Source of the DNA: CAVVEQ01 sp963804865
GTDB taxonomy: Bacteria > Chloroflexota > Anaerolineae > Anaerolineales > Anaerolineaceae
DNA length: 64,000 nt
Assembly: GCA_963804865.1 (NCBI GenBank)
Contig: CAWDSH010000026.1
Location: forward strand, 62,001-126,000
Direction of reading: 5' to 3'
In this document: piece after piece, positions 56,890-64,000 of the stretch
Layout of the letters: each line of letters begins with the position of its first letter
Position numbering within the stretch: position 1 is the first letter of the stretch
Position numbers and translations under genes: made by a program
Notes under the pieces: model-generated
The model's database searches: none
What the model saw: only the letters and a program-made list of their open reading frames with translations
Told to the model about the DNA's origin: nothing

Positions 56890-56937
56890 ATGTTATCCAA
56901 ACAACGACTTTGGAAATGGCCCGGTTCTACCCCATGA
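56890..56937 (+). other. 15-codon upstream ORF overlapping the kdpC start
   Basis: ATG at 56890 has a good GGAG upstream, and the reading ends TGA at 56935-56937, overlapping the kdpC ATG at 56934. kdpC itself lacks a close Shine-Dalgarno. It may couple kdpC translation to kdpB, or be a frameshifted remnant of the KdpC N-terminus. Confidence 0.35.
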
Positions 56938-57524
56938 AAAGCAATATCCGCCCTGTTCTCACCCTTTTTGCCATGCTCACCCTGATCACCGGTGTGTTCT
57001 ATCCCCTGGTCGTGACCGGCATTGCCCAGGTTGTTTTTCCCTTCCAGGCAAACGGCAGTTTGATCATAGACAACGGCAGCCTGCTTGGTTCCAAACTCAT
57101 CGGGCAAAATTTCACTGACCCGCGATATTTCTGGGGACGGCCTTCCAGCACAGCTGGCTCTCCCTATCATGCATTCGACCCGGTTGCCCTGACTGGATCT
57201 TCCGGTTCAAACCTGGGTCCATTATCAAAATCGCTGGTGGACGCCGTTCAAGCGCGAACTCAAGCTCTGCGCGACGCCGACCCAATTAACACACTCCCCA
57301 TCCCTGTGGATCTGGTGACTGCCTCTGCATCCGGGCTGGATCCGCACATCAGTGTCGCGGCAGCGTACTACCAGGTTGAAAGGGTGGCAAGGGCAAGAGG
57401 GATCAGTAAAGAAGAGGTCATCGCTCTTGTGGATCAATACAGCGAGGCACGCCAGTTTGGATTCCTGGGTGAACCGCGGGTCAACGTGCTTTACCTTAAT
57501 CTGGCATTGGATGGGATACAATAA
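56934..57524 (+). CDS. kdpC: KdpC, accessory subunit of potassium-transporting ATPase
   Basis: 196 residues with one N-terminal TM (RPVLTLFAMLTLITGVFYPL). The periplasmic domain has GQNFTDPRYFWGRPSS and GSSGSNLGPLSKSL, and ends DPHISVAAAYYQVERVAR, all KdpC motifs. The in-frame upstream ATG at 56910 lies in unrelated sequence. It assembles KdpA with KdpB. Confidence 0.93.
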   Translation: MKSNIRPVLTLFAMLTLITGVFYPLVVTGIAQVVFPFQANGSLIIDNGSLLGSKLIGQNFTDPRYFWGRPSSTAGSPYHAFDPVALTGSSGSNLGPLSKSLVDAVQARTQALRDADPINTLPIPVDLVTASASGLDPHISVAAAYYQVERVARARGISKEEVIALVDQYSEARQFGFLGEPRVNVLYLNLALDGIQ

Positions 57525-57529
57525 ATTCG

Positions 57530-60181
57530 ATGGATACCCGTCCTGATCCAGACGAACTGCTGAAACAAACCCAGGGAGAGAAACCGACGCGCGGGCGACT
57601 TAAAATCCTGCTGGGTTACGCCGCAGGTGTGGGAAAAACCTATGCCATGCTCGAGGCTGCCCACCAGCGCCAGAAACAAGGGGTGGATGTTGTCGTTGGC
57701 TATGTTGAAACGCACGGCCGAGTGGAAACCGAAGCATTCGTGAGCGGCCTGGAAGTATTGCCACGGCGCGAAGTTGAATACCACGGGGTAACGCTTCAAG
57801 AAATGGACGTGGATGCCATCCTCAAACGCCATCCCGAACTGGTGCTGGTAGATGAGTTCGCCCATACCAATGCCCCGGGTTCGCGCCATCCCAAGCGTTA
57901 CCAGGATGTGGAGGAGATACTCGACGCCGGGATCGATGTTTACACCACCCTCAATATCCAGCACCTCGAAAGCTTGAACGACGTGGTCACTCAGGTAACG
58001 GGCGTGGTCGTTCATGAGACTGTCCCCGACCGGGTGATCGATGAAGCTTCCGAAATCGAGGTCATTGACCTGCCCCCCGAAGAATTGCTGGCTCGTTTAA
58101 GGGAAGGCAAAGTCTACATCCCCGAACAGGCAGCCCGAGCCATCCAGAAGTTTTTCCGCAAAGGCAACCTGACCGCCTTACGCGAGATGTCCCTGCGGCG
58201 CGCAGCAGAGCGCGTGGATGACCAGATGCGCGCCTACATGCGCACGCGCGCCATCCCGGGTCCCTGGCCTGCAACCGAACGCCTGCTGGTTTGCATCAGC
58301 CCCAACCCGCTGGCTGAGAAACTCATCCGCACCACGCGCCATCTGGCAGACGAACTCAACGCCGAATGGTTCGCCGTTTACGTGGAACTGGCTAATATGC
58401 CCGATCTCAACCCATCGAATCGAGAGCGAATCGGGAAAACGCTTCAATTAGCCGAGGAATTGGGAGCTCGCACGCGCACCCTGACCGGGCGATCCATTCA
58501 CGAAGCAGTCCTGGAATATGCCCGCAAGCACAATATCACCAAGATCGTCGTCGGCAAACCGATCCACCCGCGCTGGCGGGAGCGGCTTTCCGGGTCGGTT
58601 GTTGACCAACTGATCTACGCAAGCGGCGATGTTGACGTCTTCGTCATCAACGAACAGGCTGACGCGAAACAACAAATTCTGCCCTCTGAATGGAGCCCGC
58701 ATCGTCCATTGACTCGATACCTGGCTGGAATTGGGCTGGTAGCTTTCGCCACCCTGCTTGGATTATTGGTCCGTGGAAGACTTGAAGCTGTCAATCTGGT
58801 GATGCTTTACCTGGCCGGAACGGTTATTGCGGCCATCTACCTTGGACGCGGGCCGGCATTGCTGACTTCCATCCTGGGTGTACTCGCTTTCGACTTTTTT
58901 CTCGTCCCTCCCTACCTAACCTTCGTGGTCAGTGACACGCAATACTTACTTACCTTTATTGGATTATTTGTCGTCAGCCTCGTGATCAGTACGCTGACAG
59001 TGCGGACCCGAGAACAGGCTGAGGCTGCCATCCAACGCGAAGTGCAGACATCCGCGCTCTACAGCCTTGGCCGCGATCTGACTTCCGCCACCGATCTTCA
59101 CCAGGTGGCTGATATTATCGTTTCCCACATCAGCCAGGCATTTGGGCGAGACGTGGCCATCTTTCTGCCAGAGAATGGTCAATTACGGTTATTTGCCAGT
59201 ACACCCGACTTCCGCCCTGACACGAATGAGCTGGCGGTGGCAGCCTGGGCTTTCGAGCATGACCAGCCTGCCGGTCTCGGGACCGACACCCTGCCGGCAG
59301 TGCCCCTGCGCTGCCAGCCGCTCAAGACCATCCGTGGATTGATCGGAGTACTTGGTGTTCATCCTGATGTGCCAGGAGGTTTTTTCTCCCCCGAGCGTCG
59401 CCAGACATTTAACGCTTTTGCTCACCAGGCAGCCCTTGCCATTGAACGTTCCAGTCTGACCGAGCAAGCCCGCCAGGCAGAACTTTTACAAGCCACCGAG
59501 AAACTGCAGACCGCCCTGCTCAACTCAATCTCCCATGATCTGCGCACGCCACTGGTAAGCATCACGGGGGCCTTGAGCAGCCTGCGGGAGAAATCTCTTT
59601 CCCTGGACAAGGAAGCCCGAAACAGCCTGCTGGAGACCGCTCACGAAGAAGCCGAGCGGCTTAACCGCCTGGTTAGCAACCTGCTTAATATGACCCGCCT
59701 GGAAGCAGGCGCGATCCATCTCAGGCGAGAACCCGGCGATATCCAGGATGCCATTGGTGCTGCGCTTGAGCAGCTTGGAAACCGCCTGGAAAACAGACCG
59801 CTCAAGGTTAATATGCCCCCGGATATTCCGCTTGTCCCGATGGATTTTGGCCTCTTTGGACAGGCGCTGGTAAACATCCTGGATAATGCCGTGAAATATT
59901 CTCCCGCAGACTCCCTGATCGAAATCAATGTGTCCCAGACACAAGAAGCAGTGACCCTTGAGATATGCGACCGCGGCATCGGCATCCCTGCCGAATACCT
60001 GGAGCGGGTCTTTGATAAGTTTTATCGTGTCCAACGACCGGAAAGCGTCAGCGGGACGGGACTCGGCCTGGCTATCTGCAAAGGGATCATCGAAGCTCAC
60101 GGTGGAAGAATACGGGCAGATAACCGTCCGGGCGGCGGAACAATTATCACGATAACTCTCCCCAAGGAGAAAACACAATGA
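57530..60181 (+). CDS. kdpD: KdpD, osmosensitive K+ channel histidine kinase
   Basis: An 883-residue sensor kinase. Residues 1-230 are the KdpD domain with Walker A GYAAGVGKT (residues 29-37). A UspA-like domain follows, then four TMs (about residues 395-490). A GAF-like segment precedes the HisKA box SISHDLRTPL (His669) and the ATPase domain (GIGIPAEYLERVFDKFY and GTGLGLAICKGIIEAHGG). It senses low K+ and controls kdp through KdpE. It begins 5 bp after kdpC. Confidence 0.95.
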   Translation: MDTRPDPDELLKQTQGEKPTRGRLKILLGYAAGVGKTYAMLEAAHQRQKQGVDVVVGYVETHGRVETEAFVSGLEVLPRREVEYHGVTLQEMDVDAILKRHPELVLVDEFAHTNAPGSRHPKRYQDVEEILDAGIDVYTTLNIQHLESLNDVVTQVTGVVVHETVPDRVIDEASEIEVIDLPPEELLARLREGKVYIPEQAARAIQKFFRKGNLTALREMSLRRAAERVDDQMRAYMRTRAIPGPWPATERLLVCISPNPLAEKLIRTTRHLADELNAEWFAVYVELANMPDLNPSNRERIGKTLQLAEELGARTRTLTGRSIHEAVLEYARKHNITKIVVGKPIHPRWRERLSGSVVDQLIYASGDVDVFVINEQADAKQQILPSEWSPHRPLTRYLAGIGLVAFATLLGLLVRGRLEAVNLVMLYLAGTVIAAIYLGRGPALLTSILGVLAFDFFLVPPYLTFVVSDTQYLLTFIGLFVVSLVISTLTVRTREQAEAAIQREVQTSALYSLGRDLTSATDLHQVADIIVSHISQAFGRDVAIFLPENGQLRLFASTPDFRPDTNELAVAAWAFEHDQPAGLGTDTLPAVPLRCQPLKTIRGLIGVLGVHPDVPGGFFSPERRQTFNAFAHQAALAIERSSLTEQARQAELLQATEKLQTALLNSISHDLRTPLVSITGALSSLREKSLSLDKEARNSLLETAHEEAERLNRLVSNLLNMTRLEAGAIHLRREPGDIQDAIGAALEQLGNRLENRPLKVNMPPDIPLVPMDFGLFGQALVNILDNAVKYSPADSLIEINVSQTQEAVTLEICDRGIGIPAEYLERVFDKFYRVQRPESVSGTGLGLAICKGIIEAHGGRIRADNRPGGGTIITITLPKEKTQ

Positions 60182-60861
60182 CCAAGTCCGGCCTGCGTGT
60201 GCTGGTTGTGGATGATGAAGTTGCCATCCGGCGATTCTTGCGAGTGGCTCTCAAAGGAGAGGGGTTTGTTGTCAGCGAATCAGCCACGGGGCAGGAGGCG
60301 TTAAAAGCCATTATTGAAGAACGACCCGACCTGGTTATCCTTGACCTGGGTCTGCCTGACATGGATGGGGTGGAAGTCACCCGCCGCCTTCGCGAATGGA
60401 CCCAACTGCCGGTGATCATCCTTTCCGTCCGCGAGCAGGAAGTGGATAAAATCGCTGCGCTGGATGCGGGGGCAGATGATTACCTGACCAAGCCATTCGG
60501 GATGGGTGAGCTGCTTGCAAGAATACGGACTGTCATCCGACGGCAGACGGCCGGGAAATCCGAGCCTGTTATTCAATTTGGCAGTTTAAAAGTGGATCTT
60601 GCGAAACACCTGGTCACGGTCGATGGCCAGGAGATTCAACTTACGCCCACAGAATATGATATCCTGCGAGCCCTTGTTACGAATGCAGGCAAACTACTCA
60701 CCAACCGGCAGCTTCTTCGCGAGGTTTGGGGGCCGGGTTATGATGACCTGCACATCCTGCGTGTAAATATCAGCAATCTGCGTCACAAAATTGAGCCTGA
60801 TCCATCCCGCCCAACCTATATCCATACCGAACCGGGGGTTGGATACAGGATGAAGGTTTAA
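60178..60861 (+). CDS. kdpE: KdpE, OmpR-type response regulator
   Basis: 227 residues. The receiver has DDE at residues about 11-13, the phosphoacceptor Asp56 in LVILDLGLPDMDG, and the conserved Lys in YLTKPFG. The C-terminal winged helix is of OmpR type (LTPTEYDILRALVTNAGKLL; HILRVNISNLRHKIE). It overlaps kdpD by ATGA. It activates the kdp promoter. Confidence 0.95.
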   Translation: MTKSGLRVLVVDDEVAIRRFLRVALKGEGFVVSESATGQEALKAIIEERPDLVILDLGLPDMDGVEVTRRLREWTQLPVIILSVREQEVDKIAALDAGADDYLTKPFGMGELLARIRTVIRRQTAGKSEPVIQFGSLKVDLAKHLVTVDGQEIQLTPTEYDILRALVTNAGKLLTNRQLLREVWGPGYDDLHILRVNISNLRHKIEPDPSRPTYIHTEPGVGYRMKV

Positions 60862-60926
60862 GAACCCTCTCATCTTAAAATTGACTTCATGACCGGATGA
60901 TTTTTCGTATTCTGTGTCAGTAAGGA

Positions 60927-61853
60927 TTATTTCGCGGTGGCGGCGCGCCAGAGGGTATCGAGGGTTTCAAGCCCTCCGTAGGAAGCGACATCCCAGGCTT
61001 CGTAGGAGATGTGGAAGCCGTCGTCGCGCTCGGGATCCAGGCCGTGATGGGGCAGCGGCTGGACGGCGAGCCAGAAGTTCCAGAGGGGGATATCGTATTC
61101 GTAGGCCAGCTGCGCGGTGGTCAGGTTGAGGCTGTGATCGCCCTCCACGTTATCGGCCTTGGTGGCGAGGATGGGCACGGCGCCGTGGGCGATGGCGGTC
61201 TCGATGATGCGGCGCATGTAGCCCTCGTACTGCTCGGGGGTGCGCCCGTCCCACCAGATCTCCAGGCGCACAAAGATGAAGGTGGGCTTGGTGATGCGCA
61301 GCTCGCAATCCAGGGGAGTCTCGCCCGCCTCGCAGAATTCCGGGTCGGCCCACATGGGCGAGAGCACGGCAGCGGCGTTGAAGCCGCCCTTCACCGCCTG
61401 ACCATCGGTGTTGAAATGCCCTTTGAAATATTCGATCGCCTCGGCGAGGTCCTGGTGCTCGGCAGAAAGCGTGTAGCGGTCCTCCAGGTCGAAGAGACCC
61501 ATGAAGGCTTCCTTGATGCTCTGGCAATCGCCGACCTTGGAGAAGGCGCGCGGATCGTTGCCCAGGGCGATGCCCTGCCGGTAGATCTCTTTGGCGCGCG
61601 CGCTGAGGGTGGGGATCACCGGCCACTGCTTCCAGAGCACCGGGTTGGGACGCAGGTCGGGTGTGGCGGTGGGGGTCGGTTCAGGGGTAAACGTGAGCGT
61701 GGGCGGCAGCGGCGTTTCGGTGATGGTGGGGGTCGGCGCGGGGGTATCGGTGGGCGGGATGGGCGTGGGCTCGGCGACCACGCGGCAGCCCGCGAGGAGA
61801 ACGAGCGCGATGACGGAGAAGAACGTGAGCTTGATGAGCGGTGATGTTCGCAT
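60927..61853 (-). CDS. SGNH-like exported lipoprotein, Cys variant
   Basis: A 308-residue lipoprotein (lipobox LAGC at about residue 22) with a long Pro/Thr-rich stalk (residues about 25-65). The globular part has KVGDCQSIKEAF in place of the usual GDS, then ILATKADNVEGDH and, near the end, DDGFHISYEAWD, which supplies an Asp-x-His-like block. It is about 300 residues, like its neighbour at 61974, and clearly paralogous. It lies downstream of and opposite to kdpE. Function unknown; it may be a carbohydrate esterase relative. Confidence 0.72.
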   Translation of the reverse strand: MRTSPLIKLTFFSVIALVLLAGCRVVAEPTPIPPTDTPAPTPTITETPLPPTLTFTPEPTPTATPDLRPNPVLWKQWPVIPTLSARAKEIYRQGIALGNDPRAFSKVGDCQSIKEAFMGLFDLEDRYTLSAEHQDLAEAIEYFKGHFNTDGQAVKGGFNAAAVLSPMWADPEFCEAGETPLDCELRITKPTFIFVRLEIWWDGRTPEQYEGYMRRIIETAIAHGAVPILATKADNVEGDHSLNLTTAQLAYEYDIPLWNFWLAVQPLPHHGLDPERDDGFHISYEAWDVASYGGLETLDTLWRAATAK

Positions 61854-61973
61854 GGGTTAATTCTTGGACCGGATATCGCTTGATTTTAACGCCGGGTGTG
61901 CCAATCTGGCAATATTCAGTGAATTGATGTTTAAATAATTTTAAGTATTTAATAAATTTTATACATGCTTTGT

Positions 61974-62918
61974 TCACGGCCGGGCGGTTGCGGCGCGCCA
62001 GAGGACATCCAGCACCTGCAGCGCGGTGAGGTTGCGCCAGGGCCAGGCTTTCTGCATGAGAAAGGCATCCTCGAAATGATTGCCGCCGTAGGTGAGATGC
62101 GCGCCGTCGTCCTGCAGGCCGTGACCGGGCAGCGGCTGCAGCGCCGCCCAGAAATTCCAGAGCGGGATCCCGTATTCCTGCGCCAGGCGGGCGACGATGG
62201 CGTTGATGGCGTGGTCGCCCTCGAGGTTATCGGCCTTGGTGGCGAGCACAGGGAGGATGCCGCGCGCGATGGTGATATCGAGGATCTTGCGCATGTTGCC
62301 CTCGAAGACGGCATGGTTGGCGGTGGCTTCGTTGGTGCCGAGCATGATCAGGGCGATGGATGGCTGGTGAACGCGATACTCGCACTCGAGGGGAGTCTCG
62401 TCCGGCTGGCAGAGCTCGGGGTTAGCCCAGAGCTGCGAAAGGACGGAGGCGGTGGTGAAGCTGCGCTCGGCCGCCAGGCTGCGGCGCTTGAAGGAGCCCT
62501 GGTACTGATCGATGACCGCCTGCAGGCTGGCGTAGCTGCCCAGCGAATAGCGATCGGGACCCTGGTCGAAATTGGCGAGGAACCACTCGGCGGAGGTCTC
62601 GCAATCGCCGACCTTGGAGAAGGCGGCGGGGTTGTTGCCCAGGGCGATGCCGCGGTTGTAGATCTCGAGGGCGGCCGCGCTCAATTCCGCGGGCACCACC
62701 GGAAAGCTCTGCCAGTCCGCCGGGTCGAGGGTGACTTTCATTGTGGGGGTGATGCTGGGGACGGCGGTCGGATTTGGGAGGAAGGGGGTCAGCGTTGGGG
62801 GCGGCAGCGGCGTTTCGCTGGGCGGGAGGACCGGTAGCGGGTCGGCGGTCGCCGCAGGCAGCAAGGTGCAGGCGGGCAGGAAGAGAAGCAGGATGAGGGC
62901 AGCGGTAATGGGTTTCAT
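61974..62918 (-). CDS. SGNH-like exported lipoprotein, Cys variant (paralogue)
   Basis: A 314-residue lipoprotein (lipobox LPAC) with a shorter Pro/Thr stalk. The same plan as 60927 is seen: KVGDCETSAEWF, a GTNE block (IALIMLGTNEATAN), ILPVLATKADNLEGDH and DDGAHLTYGGNHFED. The Asp-His motif is thus present, but the nucleophile position is Cys. The two genes probably arose by tandem duplication. Confidence 0.75.
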   Translation of the reverse strand: MKPITAALILLLFLPACTLLPAATADPLPVLPPSETPLPPPTLTPFLPNPTAVPSITPTMKVTLDPADWQSFPVVPAELSAAALEIYNRGIALGNNPAAFSKVGDCETSAEWFLANFDQGPDRYSLGSYASLQAVIDQYQGSFKRRSLAAERSFTTASVLSQLWANPELCQPDETPLECEYRVHQPSIALIMLGTNEATANHAVFEGNMRKILDITIARGILPVLATKADNLEGDHAINAIVARLAQEYGIPLWNFWAALQPLPGHGLQDDGAHLTYGGNHFEDAFLMQKAWPWRNLTALQVLDVLWRAATARP

Positions 62919-62946
62919 GAGATCAGCCGGGCAGAATTATACCGAA

Positions 62947-64000
62947 TCACGGACAACCCAACACTCCCTGAAGAATCTCAGCAAGCCGATCCGCGAGCAG
63001 CTGCTCGCCTGTGGGGGTGAGATGGATGGCGGAGTTGGTGAACTCGCTTTCGGGGACCAGGTCCCAGAGATCGAGGTAATGCCAGCCGCGCGATGCGGCT
63101 TCCCCTGCCAGCGCCGGGCGGTAGGCGTCGTACGCCCAGCGGGGGTAGAAGAAGTTGTAACGGATATCGCTGTTCGCGCCGGTGCTGATCAGCATGGGTT
63201 CGTTGAAGAGGATGAGCGGGGTGCTGCCGGTGATCTCGAAGCCCCTGGCAATGGGGGTGAAATCCAGCCCAGCGGCGAGGTCGAAGGGAGCGCGACCGTT
63301 GAAGGTGTCGTCGGGTTCGAAATCGCGCTGGGCGGGCTCGTAGGTTTGAGTGGTGTCCTGGTCGATGCCGGTGGCAGCCCAGAGCACCCCGTAGAGCTGG
63401 TGACGGTAGAGGTCCGCCAGGGCGCGGCGTTCAGCGAGCAGGCGGTCGAAGACGGAGGTTTGCGGTACGGCTGCAACGGTTGAACCGGGCAGCAGCTGCG
63501 AGAGGCGTTTTGCGTTATATGCCAGCAGAGGCGACGGGGATGGGTTCATGCCGGGGAAAGCCTCGAGGGTGAGTCCCCAGAGAATGAGATCGGGCTGGTA
63601 AGCCATGGCCCGGTCGAGGACGAGCACATCCTTCTCGAGCGAGATGGTGGGATAGGCCAGGTTGTAAGCAACCACGCGGCGCCCGTCACAGGCGGTGAGA
63701 TGGGCGGCGTTGAGCCTGCCGGCGAGGGTCTCTTCAGGCTCGAGCAGCGTGCCCCAGATGGAGGAATCGCCCACCAGGATGACGCGGAACTCGTCCTCCG
63801 CTTTGGGCTGCGCGACGACGTGGGAAGCGAACATGGCGTCCAGGTCGTTGATGGTCATGTTGTATGAGCGCTGCGGGTTCTCACCGAAGGGGAAGCGCGG
63901 GCGCCCGGGGAAAAGGTGGTTGTAGAGAGAGAGCCTGCCGAGCGGAAGGGAAGGCACGAGGAAGACCAGGACGGCGGCGAAGACCGCGAGCAGCAGCAGG
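62947..64000 (-). CDS. SGNH hydrolase-like membrane-anchored protein, 5' end beyond the window
   Basis: At least 351 residues. At the window edge it reads a hydrophobic helix (LLLLAVFAAVLVFLVPSLPL), so the N-terminus lies outside. The block VILVGDSSIWGTLL is the GDS-type motif with Ser, unlike the two paralogous neighbours. LILWGLTLEAFPG follows, and SAIHLTPTGEQLLADRLAEI is the Asp/His block near the C-terminus. It resembles acyltransferase- or DltD-associated SGNH proteins. The stop at 62947 lies 29 bp from the gene at 61974. Confidence 0.78.
   Translation of the reverse strand, partial: LLLLAVFAAVLVFLVPSLPLGRLSLYNHLFPGRPRFPFGENPQRSYNMTINDLDAMFASHVVAQPKAEDEFRVILVGDSSIWGTLLEPEETLAGRLNAAHLTACDGRRVVAYNLAYPTISLEKDVLVLDRAMAYQPDLILWGLTLEAFPGMNPSPSPLLAYNAKRLSQLLPGSTVAAVPQTSVFDRLLAERRALADLYRHQLYGVLWAATGIDQDTTQTYEPAQRDFEPDDTFNGRAPFDLAAGLDFTPIARGFEITGSTPLILFNEPMLISTGANSDIRYNFFYPRWAYDAYRPALAGEAASRGWHYLDLWDLVPESEFTNSAIHLTPTGEQLLADRLAEILQGVLGCP

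Overview
The window is one bacterial genome fragment of moderately high GC. It carries no rRNA, tRNA, CRISPR array or transposase that I can recognise. The mix of genes suggests a Chloroflexota bacterium of the Anaerolineae type: MttB-family methyltransferases with a corrinoid protein, DUF362-ferredoxin, an ECF vitamin transporter, ADP-ribosylglycohydrolase, Sec-exported RTX and beta-helix surface proteins, a lipoprotein serpin, Kdp, and many proline/threonine-rich lipoproteins. This assignment is inference from gene content only.

Layout. 1-2.3 kb: a WYL regulator with a GyrI-like protein behind a perfect inverted repeat, then a lipoprotein. 2.3-11.7 kb: a one-carbon/corrinoid region with a corrinoid protein, a two-part Dpp/Opp-type permease on the minus strand, two MttB-family methyltransferases separated by a KNTase-like nucleotidyltransferase, a DUF362-ferredoxin and a GNAT acetyltransferase. 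11.7-16.5 kb: a hotdog thioesterase and MFS transporter pair, a two-domain VOC dioxygenase-like protein, a PadR/membrane-protein pair and a lipoprotein. 16.5-21.3 kb: three tandem membrane-anchored beta-propeller proteins, two with an N-terminal zinc ribbon. 21.3-30.6 kb: ADP-ribosylglycohydrolase, an ArsR-like regulator, a complete ECF transporter set (fused EcfA1A2, EcfT, convergent EcfS), a PHP phosphoesterase lipoprotein, a SAM methyltransferase and a GH1 beta-glucosidase. 30.8-44 kb: an RTX-type repeat protein, a membrane protein of unknown function, a serpin, Hsp20 and a large beta-helix protein. 44-52.6 kb: a ferredoxin-type protein, a membrane glycosyltransferase, DUF998, a putative metalloprotease, VOC, AzlCD, and an acyl-AMP ligase with its acyl carrier protein. 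52.8-60.9 kb: a complete kdp potassium uptake locus (two small membrane peptides, then A, B, C, D, E). 60.9-64 kb: three SGNH-like exported proteins, the last cut by the window edge.

Many genes carry a single-base frameshift. In most of them, removing one base restores one uninterrupted reading frame of normal family length, so uncorrected assembly indels are a likely explanation. The damage is dense in the beta-helix gene (about 40.0-43.5 kb). The 44-51 kb part also holds dispersed palindromic repeats, two of which lie inside the glycosyltransferase gene.
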